Source of the DNA: CAZKUN01 sp964555935
Lineage (GTDB): Bacteria; Armatimonadota; Zipacnadia; Zipacnadales; VGFC01
Direction: 5' to 3'
Assembly: GCA_964555935.1 (NCBI GenBank)
Contig: CAZKUN010000035.1
Location: 1-52,012 of the forward strand
DNA: 52,012 nt
Shown: positions 24,096 to 32,018 of the stretch, in pieces
Numbering within the stretch: the first letter of the stretch is position 1
Layout of the letters: every line of letters begins with the position of its first letter
Position numbers and translations under genes: made by a program
The notes under the pieces: generated by a model
What the model saw: only the letters and a program-made list of their open reading frames with translations
What the model was told of the DNA's origin: nothing
Database searches by the model: none

Positions 24096-25313
24096 CTACT
24101 CGTAGCGCAACGCCTCGATTGGATGGAGGCGCGCGGCTTTCTGCGCCGGGTAGATCCCAAACCCGATCCCCACGGCAGCCGAGAACCCAAAGGCGAGCAG
24201 GATCGACGACGGAGTCACGACCGTTCTCCAGCCGGCAAGGTCTGAGAGCAGCGCCGCGGCTCCCGTCCCCAGTAGCGTCCCGATGATCCCTCCGGCAATG
24301 CAGAGCGTGAGCGACTCGATGACGAACTGGATCAGGATATCGCGCCGCTTGGCGCCCACTGCCTTGCGAATACCTATCTCGCGCGTCCGCTCCGTCACCG
24401 ATACCAGCATGATGTTCATCACGCCGATGCCGCCGACGAGGAGAGATACGGCCGCGATGCTTGCGAGCAAGATCGTGAACGTGCGAGAGGTCTCGCCGAA
24501 CGTCTCCAGGATCTCGGTCTGCGTGCGGACGTTGAAGTCGTCGTCCTTGGGGTCGCGGATTCGGTGGCGCCGCCGCATGAGTTTGGTGATCTCGTCCGCG
24601 GTGATGAACAGTCCCTTGTCATTGGCCGCCGCGACGTAGATGCGATTCAGGTGGGTTTGGCCAAACAGCCGCCTCATCGCGACGGCGATGGGCACGACGA
24701 TCAAGTCGTCAGGATCGCGCCACGAGGACGCGCCGCCCTTCCCTTTGAGGACACCGATGACGTCGAAGGGGATGTTCTTGATCCGAATGCTCTGCCCGAC
24801 TGGGTCGGTGCGTCCAAACAGATTCTCCACAGTGGTGCTGCCGACCACGCAAACGGCGCGGCCGCCCCGAGCCTCGCGATCGCTGAAGAACCGGCCAGAT
24901 TCCACGGTGTGGTTGTTGACCAACTGGTACTCGGGCGTCGTGCCAACCACCGAGGTGTTCGAGTTCTGATTCTTCCACTTGATCTGGAGGCTGCCGTCGA
25001 CATGTGGGGCGACGCCCGCGATGTCGGGGACTTTCCGGGCGATGGCCTCGGCGTCTTCGATCTTCAGCGCATCTCGGGCGCCAACGCCTCCCCACATGCG
25101 CCCAACGCGTGCCGCACCGGGCCAGACGGTCAGAAGGTTCGAGCCCATGGAGCGGATGCGGTCCTCAACGTCTTCGCTGGCCCCGCGTCCGATGGCGATC
25201 ATGGCGATAACAGACCCGACGCCGATGACGACGCCGAGCATCGTGAGGGCTGAACGGAGCTTGTTGGCTTTGAGGGCCGTGAGAGCGACCCTTACACCTT
25301 CGAGCAAATTCAA
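24096..25313 (-). CDS. MacB-like ABC transporter permease (FtsX domain)
   Basis: A 405-residue inner-membrane permease of tripartite MacAB-TolC-type exporters. The first transmembrane segment is in LRSALTMLGVVIGVGSVIAMIAIG (about 20-45). A large periplasmic MacB_PCD-like domain follows (about 45-270). The C-terminal FtsX core has three segments and carries VGGIGVMNIMLVSVTERTREIGIRKAVGAKRRDI. The start codon is TTG at 25313, overlapping the ATPase stop as TTGA, with AGGAG about 8-9 nt upstream; the family N-terminus MNLLE supports it. ATPase and permease are separate chains, as in LolCDE/YknYZ-type systems, not fused as in Escherichia coli MacB. It is last gene of the marR operon. Confidence 0.9.
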   Translation of the reverse strand: MNLLEGVRVALTALKANKLRSALTMLGVVIGVGSVIAMIAIGRGASEDVEDRIRSMGSNLLTVWPGAARVGRMWGGVGARDALKIEDAEAIARKVPDIAGVAPHVDGSLQIKWKNQNSNTSVVGTTPEYQLVNNHTVESGRFFSDREARGGRAVCVVGSTTVENLFGRTDPVGQSIRIKNIPFDVIGVLKGKGGASSWRDPDDLIVVPIAVAMRRLFGQTHLNRIYVAAANDKGLFITADEITKLMRRRHRIRDPKDDDFNVRTQTEILETFGETSRTFTILLASIAAVSLLVGGIGVMNIMLVSVTERTREIGIRKAVGAKRRDILIQFVIESLTLCIAGGIIGTLLGTGAAALLSDLAGWRTVVTPSSILLAFGFSAAVGIGFGIYPAQKAARLHPIEALRYE

Positions 25314-26035
25314 GGGGTGTCTCCTTGTGCCTGAGGGGCGGGGGCCATGATCGGATTCGCGACGTCCTCGTCGTTCTCAACGAGCCCGTCTCGGAGGCGA
25401 ATGATCCGTTGCGTGTGCGCGGCGATCTCTTCTTCGTGGGTGACAATGACGAGCGTGACACCCTCTCGATTCAGCTCCTGGAGGACGTACAGAATCTCCT
25501 CACCGGTGCGCGTGTCGAGGTTTCCGGTTGGCTCGTCTCCCAGCACGAACCTCGGATTGTTGATCAGCGCCCGGGCGATGGCGACGCGCTGCTGCTCGCC
25601 ACCGGACAGTTCCGATGGCACGTGCTTCATCCGCGCGGCCAGGCCCACGCGCTCCAGCGCGGCCTTGGCTCGCGGGCGCCGGTTGTGTTTGTCACCCGTG
25701 TAGAGCAGCGGAAGCTCAACGTTAGCGAGCGCGGACGTGCGAGGCAAGAGGTTGTAGGCCTGAAACACGAAGCCCAGCTTCTCATTGCGCACGTCGGCGA
25801 GCTGATCGTCGTCCAGCGTCGAGACTTCCTCGCCATCAAGCCGATAGGTGCCGGCCGTCGGCTGATCGAGGCACCCAATGATGTGCATGAGCGTGGATTT
25901 CCCCGATCCCGATGGCCCCATGATGCTCACGAACTGGCCCTCGTCGATCGAGACGTCGACGCCCTTCAGGGCGGCCACCTCAACCGTGCCGGTACGGTAG
26001 ATCTTGGTGATGTTGCTCATCTCGATGACCGCCAT
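25310..26035 (-). CDS. MacB/LolD-like ABC transporter ATPase
   Basis: A 241-residue ATP-binding subunit. Walker A GPSGSGKST is at 40-48, the Q-loop in FQAYNLLPR, the signature LSGGEQQR from 143, Walker B FVLGDEPTGNLD at about 163-174, and the switch His in VIVTHE. It is complete and closest to the MacB/LolD/FtsE group. It powers the FtsX-type permease encoded immediately downstream, whose start overlaps its stop by 4 nt. It begins 4 nt after the adaptor gene's stop. It would act at the cytoplasmic face of the inner membrane as a dimer. Its short C-terminal tail after the ATPase core is rich in A, P and Q. Confidence 0.93.
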   Translation of the reverse strand: MAVIEMSNITKIYRTGTVEVAALKGVDVSIDEGQFVSIMGPSGSGKSTLMHIIGCLDQPTAGTYRLDGEEVSTLDDDQLADVRNEKLGFVFQAYNLLPRTSALANVELPLLYTGDKHNRRPRAKAALERVGLAARMKHVPSELSGGEQQRVAIARALINNPRFVLGDEPTGNLDTRTGEEILYVLQELNREGVTLVIVTHEEEIAAHTQRIIRLRDGLVENDEDVANPIMAPAPQAQGDTP

Positions 26036-26039
26036 AGCG

Positions 26040-27968
26040 CTACTTCTTCCCCCTCACGCTTCGCATCATGCGGCGCATCTGCTGGGAGCCATCGGTCTTG
26101 GCGGCTTTGCCACCCTTGCCGCCTTTGCCGCCCTTACCACCGGCGGCGCCGCCTGGGCCTCCCCATCCGCCGCCGCCGGCGCCAGAGCCAACGACAAGTT
26201 CGTCGCCCACGGACACGCCACTGAGAATCTCCGTCCACTCGAAGCTCTCGAGACCCTTCTGAACCTCAACCGCGCGTGGCTCGCCCTCGGGGCTGTCCAG
26301 CACGTCAACGAAGTCCTGGCCGCGTTGCGAGTAGAGGGCCTCGTTCGGCGCGGCGATCACCTGCTCGACGCTGTCGATGATAATGGACGTCTCGGCGGTC
26401 ATGCCAGGCTTCAGTTGGTCAAGCCCCTCGAGTACCTCGATGCGGGCCCGGAAGACCGTCACGTTTTCGACCACCTCGCCCTTCGGGTAGATCTGCGTCA
26501 CGCGGCCAGGGAAGGTTCGCTCGCGGAACGTCTCAACCTCGATCTCGACCTCTTGCCCGAGCTTGACCTGACCGATGTCGGCCTCGTCGATCTCGGCCAA
26601 AACGAACATGCGGCTGATGTCGGCGAGCATGACGACGCTCGTTCCGGCTGTGACCGACGAACGGGCCGATGTGATGACCGTCCCCTGTTCGACGAAGCGA
26701 TCGATTACGAGACCATCACGCGGCGCAACGATCGTCGTGTAGCTGAGGTTCTTGGCCGCGTTTTCGAGCTGCGATGAGGTGCGGCGAGCCTGGGCACGCG
26801 CCTGGGCGACTTGTTGCACGTTGACCTCAGGTCGGATCTCCTCAGCCTGAGTGACCACGAGCTGGGCGCGCGCCTCCTTGGCGGTGGCCTTGGCGGCGTC
26901 GACTTCGCGTCGCCGCTGCTCGTCCTGCTCCTTGCCCGCCCGAGCCGACTCCAGAGCCGCTTCGGATTCACGAACCGCGGCCTCGGCGGCCTTGAGTTCG
27001 CTCCGAGCAACATCGACGTCAACGGCGCCCGTCTTGGCTGAGGAGAGCCCCGCTTCGGACTGCGCGACGCGAGCCTCGGCCTCATCGAGTTCGGTGGCCT
27101 GCTTCCTGGCGAGCGCGTCGCTGGTAGCCTTGGCCGCATCGAAGCGGTCCGTCACATCCGCCAGGACTTTCTCCGCGTCCTCAACCGTCTGAAGAGCGAC
27201 AAACCCCTCTTTGTGCAGCGCCTGGAGCCGCTCAAGTGCCTTCTTCTGGTTGTCAAGATTCACGCGGGCCGACTTTAGCGAAGACTCGGTCGCCGTCCGT
27301 TCCTGCGGGTGCGTGGCGTCCTTCAGCCTTGCCAGCGCCTGCTTGGTGGAACGCAGTTCGGCCTCGGACTGGTTTATCGATGCCTCCGTGAGGCTCGGCT
27401 GAGCGCCGGCTCGCGCTTTGGCCTGGGCCAACCTCGCCTCGGAGGCGGAGAGCGCTTCCTCGGCACGAGTGATATCGGCGTCCGTCACGCGCTCCTGGTA
27501 GACGAGAGCCGCCTCGGCCTGAGCCACGCGAGCGTCCGCGTTGTCCACGGACTCCTCCGCCGCAATAATCTGCGCCGGGGTGACGCGCCGCTGTCGGCGC
27601 AACTCGGCGGACGTCTCATTGACCCGGGCCATGGCGGAGTCGAGGTCGGCCTGGGCCTCCTCGTAGGCGGTGCGAGTCTCGGTGGGGTCGATGGCGGCGA
27701 TGAGTTGACCGGCCGTCACGTAGTCGCCTCGGTCAACCTCAAGGCCGACTACCTCGCCGGCGACATTCGCTTTCACCTCGACAGTCGTCAGTGGCTCGAG
27801 GGCACCGACGGCCGCGACCGATAGCACGATGTCGCGCGTCTCAACGGGAGCCGTGCGATAGACGATTTCTTCTTCCTGGACCTTGCGGCTGCGCATGTAG
27901 TACCAGCCGCCGACGCCGATGGCGCCGAGGATGACGATCCAGATGGCGGGCTTGATGAACTTCTTCAT
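26040..27968 (-). CDS. HlyD/MacA-family periplasmic adaptor with unusually long coiled coil
   Basis: A 642-residue adaptor anchored by one N-terminal transmembrane helix (about 7-25). A lipoyl-like half-motif follows (VKANVAGEVVGLEVDRGDYVTAGQ), then about 300 residues of Ala/Glu/Arg-rich heptad sequence in two legs around a tip near LHKEGFVALQTVEDAEK. The second lipoyl half (IVAPRDGLVIDRFVEQG), beta-barrel and membrane-proximal domains follow. The C-terminus is a GGKGGKGGK tail with basic residues. Typical MacA/HlyD adaptors are about 370-480 residues, so the hairpin is roughly doubled. AGGAG (27975-27979) sets the start. It bridges the MacB-type pump and the TolC-like protein of the same operon. 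Confidence 0.9.
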   Translation of the reverse strand: MKKFIKPAIWIVILGAIGVGGWYYMRSRKVQEEEIVYRTAPVETRDIVLSVAAVGALEPLTTVEVKANVAGEVVGLEVDRGDYVTAGQLIAAIDPTETRTAYEEAQADLDSAMARVNETSAELRRQRRVTPAQIIAAEESVDNADARVAQAEAALVYQERVTDADITRAEEALSASEARLAQAKARAGAQPSLTEASINQSEAELRSTKQALARLKDATHPQERTATESSLKSARVNLDNQKKALERLQALHKEGFVALQTVEDAEKVLADVTDRFDAAKATSDALARKQATELDEAEARVAQSEAGLSSAKTGAVDVDVARSELKAAEAAVRESEAALESARAGKEQDEQRRREVDAAKATAKEARAQLVVTQAEEIRPEVNVQQVAQARAQARRTSSQLENAAKNLSYTTIVAPRDGLVIDRFVEQGTVITSARSSVTAGTSVVMLADISRMFVLAEIDEADIGQVKLGQEVEIEVETFRERTFPGRVTQIYPKGEVVENVTVFRARIEVLEGLDQLKPGMTAETSIIIDSVEQVIAAPNEALYSQRGQDFVDVLDSPEGEPRAVEVQKGLESFEWTEILSGVSVGDELVVGSGAGGGGWGGPGGAAGGKGGKGGKGGKAAKTDGSQQMRRMMRSVRGKK

Positions 27969-27998
27969 ATCGTGCTCCTGTCGGTAGGCGTGCAGGTC

Positions 27999-28022
27999 GG
28001 GCGCAGTGAATCGCGCCCCTAC
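27999..28022. repeat. Hairpin-CTAC element overlapping the tolC-like stop
   Basis: GGGCGC (27999-28004) and GCGCCC (28013-28018) flank AGTGAATC, followed by CTAC (28019-28022). It is near-identical in arm sequence to the element at 9663-9686. CTA at 28019-28021 is the TAG stop of the outer-membrane-factor gene. Confidence 0.7.
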
Positions 28023-29371
28023 TCAGGTGCGATGGCGTCTGCGATTTCAATGCCAATTGCCCTCTCAAGGGCATAGAAAGCGGCGCGATAGCCGAACCGC
28101 GCGCGGGCCAGGTCGGCCTGGGCGGAGGTGAGAGCGGCTTGCGCGTCGAGGATCTCCAGCAAGATGCCGACGTTCTCGGCATATCGGCCATTGGCCAGCC
28201 GGAGGTCCTGCTGCGCGCTGCGGATGCTCACGTCCGAAGCGCCCATCTCCTCGCGGGCGGTGTCCATCTCGACGACGCTCTGCGCCGTCTCAAGCGCGAC
28301 AATCTGCTCAAGCTGGTACTCGGTGTCGAGCGATGTCTCGTGGTTGGCCCTGGCCTGCACCTGCCGGCCCTTGGTGAACTTGCCGTCGAAGAGGTTCGCG
28401 TTGAGCGAGACGCCCAGGTTCCAGTAGTCCCGCTGTGGCAGGAGGGAGTCGTCGCGACGGCCATACGATGCGCTGGCATTGACGCTCGGGCGCTGGCCCT
28501 TCCTGGCGGCGGCGAGATCCGCCCTCGCGGCGTCGGTCTGAGCGCGGGTGGCCAGCAGCTCAGGGCGGTCCGCCATCGCGATGTCGATGAGTTCGTCAAG
28601 CGTGAGGCCGAGGGTGTCCGGCTCGTCCGGGGCGACCACATCATAGCTCGTCCGGACGTCTATCCCGAGGGCCGAGTTGAGGTTGATTTGGGCGAGGGAG
28701 ACGGCGTTCGCAGCGGACGCGACGTCCAGCACGGCCGAGGCCAGAGCGCTCTCGGCTTTGGCGGTGTCCGCTTCAGGCACCAAGCCGCCGACGAACTGGC
28801 CCTGAGCGATCCGAAGCGTCTCTTCCTGAAGCCGGACGCGGTAGCGCGCGACCTCGAGCAGCTCTTCGTTGGTCAGCAGCACGAGATACGCCTGGCGGGC
28901 GTTGTTGATTACATCGTCCTCGGTTTGGGCGAGGTCGTAACTGCGAGCGTTGGCCCGGAAGCGGCTGCTGCGGATGTCATCGCTCGTGCGACCGAAGTCG
29001 TAGACCAACTGACTCGCGGAGATGCTGGAGTTGTATTGGGTCGAGAAGTTCTTCGTGGCGCCGCCCGCGATCGGCACGCCGTTGACGACGGCGGACCCGC
29101 TCGACATGCTCCGAGAGTAGTCGGAACGCACGTCTAGCGATGGCAACAGCCCGCTGCGAGCCTGGGTCAGCGCGCCGCCCGCTGAGTCGACGCTTCGCTG
29201 CGCAATCCCCACCAGCGGGTGATTCGCCAGCGCGATCTCGACCGCCGTGTCGATGGTCAGCGGACCGTCGGCGGGCACGGCAGGACCGTTGTTCTGGCCC
29301 AGTCCAGGCATCGCCGCTAGAATCAGCGCGCACGCAATCCAGGCTGAACGCAAACGTCTGAGTTGACTCAT
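28019..29371 (-). CDS. TolC-family outer-membrane efflux protein
   Basis: A 450-residue outer-membrane factor with a Sec signal (SAWIACALILAAMPGLG). Two internally homologous OEP halves are visible. The first begins LTIDTAVEIALANHPLVGIAQRSVDSA and the second LTLDELIDIAMADRPELLATRAQTDAA. Both have the QARSGLLPSLDVRSDYS / AARKGQRPSVNASASYG repeat typical of TolC. Trimers form the exit duct for the MacAB-like pump encoded downstream. Its ATG overlaps the marR stop as ATGA, and the adaptor gene follows after 50 nt containing a hairpin element. The length is normal for the family and no defect is visible. Confidence 0.92.
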   Translation of the reverse strand: MSQLRRLRSAWIACALILAAMPGLGQNNGPAVPADGPLTIDTAVEIALANHPLVGIAQRSVDSAGGALTQARSGLLPSLDVRSDYSRSMSSGSAVVNGVPIAGGATKNFSTQYNSSISASQLVYDFGRTSDDIRSSRFRANARSYDLAQTEDDVINNARQAYLVLLTNEELLEVARYRVRLQEETLRIAQGQFVGGLVPEADTAKAESALASAVLDVASAANAVSLAQINLNSALGIDVRTSYDVVAPDEPDTLGLTLDELIDIAMADRPELLATRAQTDAARADLAAARKGQRPSVNASASYGRRDDSLLPQRDYWNLGVSLNANLFDGKFTKGRQVQARANHETSLDTEYQLEQIVALETAQSVVEMDTAREEMGASDVSIRSAQQDLRLANGRYAENVGILLEILDAQAALTSAQADLARARFGYRAAFYALERAIGIEIADAIAPE

Positions 29372-29859
29372 CCCTGTCCCTCGTTGCCGCAGCAGTCCGC
29401 GTTCTCATCCGCGCCGGCCTTGCGCGCGGCGGAATCCCGCAGGATCGACAAGGCCTCGTGGATCCGCTCGAGGTCGTCGTCGTCAATGTCGCCCAACAGT
29501 TCCATCAGACGTCCGCGCATGGCCTGGCGGCACCGGTCTCGACCAGCGCGTCCCTTGGCCGTGAGCGTCACCCGGACAACGCGGCGGTCGTCCGGATCGT
29601 CGCATCGCTCCACCAGACCGCGCTCTACAAGGTCGTCTACCATCCCGGTTGCCGTGCTGGGCTGCAACTCAAGCGCCCCGGCGACCTCCGACATGGTTGG
29701 TTGGCCAAGGCGCGAGATCGTCCGCAGGCACTGGACCTGCCCGACGGTCATGTCAAGGTTCTTCATCGGCGGCTGGTGCCCGCGCTTGAACCATTTGAAG
29801 AACGCTCCACGGAGAAGCTCGTCAATCCCCTCCATGAGCTGTTCGCGCGACGCGCCCAT
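29368..29859 (-). CDS. MarR-family transcriptional regulator
   Basis: A 163-residue winged-helix repressor. The recognition region reads MTVGQVQCLRTISRLGQPTMSEVAGALELQPSTATGMVDDLVERGLVER. The wing, DPDDRRVVRVTLTAKG, is diagnostic of MarR. Flanking helices would form the dimer interface. The C-terminus contains a CC pair (ADCCGNEG) that might sense oxidants or metals (inference). A GTG at 29868 is in frame, but AGGAGG covers 29868-29873, so the ATG at 29859 (8 nt spacing) is the start. It is first gene of the operon and lies just downstream of a palindrome at the presumed transcription start, so autoregulation and control of efflux are likely. Confidence 0.9.
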   Translation of the reverse strand: MGASREQLMEGIDELLRGAFFKWFKRGHQPPMKNLDMTVGQVQCLRTISRLGQPTMSEVAGALELQPSTATGMVDDLVERGLVERCDDPDDRRVVRVTLTAKGRAGRDRCRQAMRGRLMELLGDIDDDDLERIHEALSILRDSAARKAGADENADCCGNEGQG

Positions 29860-29897
29860 CACAGCCACCTCCTCGCTTCGCCAAGCGAATAATTAGC

Positions 29898-29951
29898 TAC
29901 CGCATATTTCGGTAACCGAAGCAGTTTACCGGACGGACCAGGACATGTCAA
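29898..29951 (-). promoter_or_regulatory. marR-operon promoter with palindromic operator
   Basis: On the minus strand: TTGACA (29946-29951, perfect), 17 nt, TAAACT (29923-29928, four of six to TATAAT). The predicted transcription start near 29916 lies within a 13-nt palindrome, arms TTCGGT and ACCGAA (29908-29920). An overlapping inverted repeat, TACCG...CGGTA, spans 29898-29914. Operators at the start site are typical for MarR repressors. Confidence 0.65.
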
Positions 29952-30024
29952 GGGTCACCTTCCTCCATCGGACAGGTGCAGCCGACGGGGATCGGGAAAC
30001 CGCTCGGGCACGGAGGGTCTGCAC

Positions 30025-31929
30025 ATGGGTCCATGGTCAAGACGACAGTTCATCCGGACACTGGGAGCCTCGGCCGGGGCGCTCGCGGCGGGCGGCACGG
30101 CGCTCTCGCAACCCAAGAAGCGCCCCAACATCATCTTTTTCCTCGTCGATGATCTGGGCTGGATGGACAGCAGCGTCTATGGGAGCCAGTACTACGACAC
30201 CCCCAACATCGAGCGTCTCGCGCGGCGCAGCATGAGGTTTACGAGGAGCTACGCGGCCAACCCGCTCTGCTCGCCGACTCGCGCGAGCATCCTCACGGGG
30301 CTGTACCCAGCGCGGCTACACATCACCTCGCCGGGCGGACACCTGCCGCCCTTGCCCGAGGGGCAGCCGCTCATGAAGCCATCAGGTCCGCCGCACCAGA
30401 AGATGCTGACCGTCCAGACCAAGCGCTACCTGCCGCTGGAGGAACGGACGATCGGCGAGGCCTTCAGCGACGCGGGATACCGAACGGGCTTTATCGGCAA
30501 GTGGCATCTGGGCCAACCGGAGAAGTACTGGCCGCAGCACCAANNNNNNNNNNACCAAGGCTTCGAGGTCAACATCGGCGGAGGCGGGTATCCCGGCCCG
30601 CCGAGCTACTTCAGCCCCTACCGCATCAAGCCGCTGCCCGACGGCCCCGACGGCGAGTACATCGCCGACCGGTTGACCGACGAGATGTTGAGTTATATCG
30701 ACAGTGTCGGCGATGACCCATACCTGCTGTTTATGTGGCACTACTCGGTTCACGCGCCGTATCAGGCCAAACCCGATCTGGTCGAGCAATACGAGGACCG
30801 CATCGACCCGACCGGCCGACAGGACAACCCCGTCATGGCGGGGATGATCAGGAGCCTGGACGAGAGCCTGGGGCGGCTGCTCGACAAGCTCGACGCGGAC
30901 GGCACGGCGGACGATACGATCATCGTGTTCTTCAGCGACAACGGAGGCAACGAATACGATCGCGTGGGCGATGAGCAGCGGAAGCCCACGAACAACGACC
31001 CGCTGCGCTCGGGCAAGGGCGCGATCCACGAGGGTGGCGTGAGAGTGCCGATGATGGTCTGCTGGCCGGGCGTGGTTGCGGAGGGGTCTGAGACCGACGC
31101 CCTCGTCAGCAGCATCGACATGTATCCGACGCTGCTTGAGATGGCGGGAATCGATGCTGAGCCGGACAAGGTTCTCGACGGCGAAAGCCTCGTGCCAACG
31201 CTGAGAGGCACGGGCGGACCGAAGCGAGACGCGATCTTCTGCCACTACCCCCACGGGCCCAAACCAGCAACAGGGCGGCTCGCTCAGCCATGCACGGCCG
31301 TGTGGCAGGGGAATTGGAAGCTGATTCGGTTCTATGAGACGGGCGACGGCTTCCCAGACGAGTTTGAGTTGTACAACCTGAAGGAAGACATCGGCGAGAC
31401 GAACAATCTCGCGGGGAAGAAGCCGGGCAAGGTGAGGGCGCTCGACGCGATGATGACCGCGTTCCTCGCCGAGACGGGCGCGATCGTCCCGCTGCAGAAT
31501 CCGAACTGGGATCCGAACGCGCTCACTGAGGTGGATGGCTGGAGGCCGTCGGGACAGTGCGTCCTCTCGCGCAAGGACGGGCTGTTCGTCATCGACTCGA
31601 CCGGCAACGACCCGTTCGTCTTCACGAGCGACGTTCCGGAGGCGACGGGCGGGATCGTGGCGCGGTTTCGAATGCGCTCGACGAGCAACGGCGGCGGGCA
31701 GTTCTTCTACGCCGATGCGAAGAGGCCGAACTTCGGGCCGCCCGTAAGGCTGGACTTCACGCCGACACACGACGGCGCGTGGCACGAGTACGAAGTACCG
31801 TTAACCGCTCAGGGCGCGCTGAGGCAGATTCGAATCGACCCGAGCGCGGCTGCGGGCCACATCGAGATCGACTGGGTCAAGTTGGAGACGAGTGCCGGAG
31901 ACGTGCTCAAGGAATGGGCGTTCGACTGA
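30025..31929 (+). CDS. Tat-exported sulfatase with extra C-terminal beta-sandwich domain
   Basis: A roughly 634-residue S1 sulfatase. The N-terminus SRRQFIRTLGASAGALAAGG is a twin-arginine signal. The formylglycine motif is CSPTR (C82) followed by ILTG, with GFIGKWHLGQPEKYWP and VFFSDNGGNE downstream. After the sulfatase core (to about 520), a further 110 residues (from GQCVLSRKDGLFVIDS to EWAFD) form a beta-rich module that may bind glycan. GGAGGG at 30012-30017 sets the start. Ten Ns (30544-30553) interrupt codons near residue 175, just after the KWHLG region. The frame continues on both sides, so the gene is probably intact, but the true gap length is unverified. Confidence 0.9.
   Translation: MGPWSRRQFIRTLGASAGALAAGGTALSQPKKRPNIIFFLVDDLGWMDSSVYGSQYYDTPNIERLARRSMRFTRSYAANPLCSPTRASILTGLYPARLHITSPGGHLPPLPEGQPLMKPSGPPHQKMLTVQTKRYLPLEERTIGEAFSDAGYRTGFIGKWHLGQPEKYWPQHQXXXXQGFEVNIGGGGYPGPPSYFSPYRIKPLPDGPDGEYIADRLTDEMLSYIDSVGDDPYLLFMWHYSVHAPYQAKPDLVEQYEDRIDPTGRQDNPVMAGMIRSLDESLGRLLDKLDADGTADDTIIVFFSDNGGNEYDRVGDEQRKPTNNDPLRSGKGAIHEGGVRVPMMVCWPGVVAEGSETDALVSSIDMYPTLLEMAGIDAEPDKVLDGESLVPTLRGTGGPKRDAIFCHYPHGPKPATGRLAQPCTAVWQGNWKLIRFYETGDGFPDEFELYNLKEDIGETNNLAGKKPGKVRALDAMMTAFLAETGAIVPLQNPNWDPNALTEVDGWRPSGQCVLSRKDGLFVIDSTGNDPFVFTSDVPEATGGIVARFRMRSTSNGGGQFFYADAKRPNFGPPVRLDFTPTHDGAWHEYEVPLTAQGALRQIRIDPSAAAGHIEIDWVKLETSAGDVLKEWAFD
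30544..30553. other. Assembly gap (10 N)
   Basis: Ten undetermined bases inside the sulfatase gene. Reading frame is consistent across the gap as written. The residues affected follow the KWHLG segment, where S1 sulfatases vary. Confidence 0.95.
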
Positions 31930-31989
31930 CAGGCGAGACGCCTGTCCTACGACGGAAGGACGGCGTGACGGGCGAGGCGCCGGCCCCAC
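31928..31989. repeat. Hairpin-CTAC element plus degenerate tandem copy
   Basis: GACAGGCG (31928-31935), AGA, CGCCTGTC (31939-31946), CTAC (31947-31950): a perfect 8-bp stem. A second unit at 31968-31989 reads GACGGGCG, AGG, CGCCGGCC, CCAC and no longer pairs well. The sulfatase stop TGA (31927-31929) overlaps the first bases of the element. Confidence 0.7.
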
Positions 31990-32018
31990 GAAGCAATGAC
32001 CTCAGGGAGGGTATGACG

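Noticed and set aside
24096..26035. Insertion of the MacAB operon by a mobile element at the PAS scar
   Set aside because: No transposase, terminal inverted repeats or target duplication seen at either end. The scar supports a rearrangement but not a specific mobile element.
29868..29868. GTG start for the MarR regulator
   Set aside because: The GTG overlaps the AGGAGG ribosome-binding site, leaving no spacer. ATG at 29859 has an 8-nt spacing.
30382..31785. Minus-strand open frame of about 470 codons
   Set aside because: Antisense to the Tat sulfatase and crosses the N gap; no family features.
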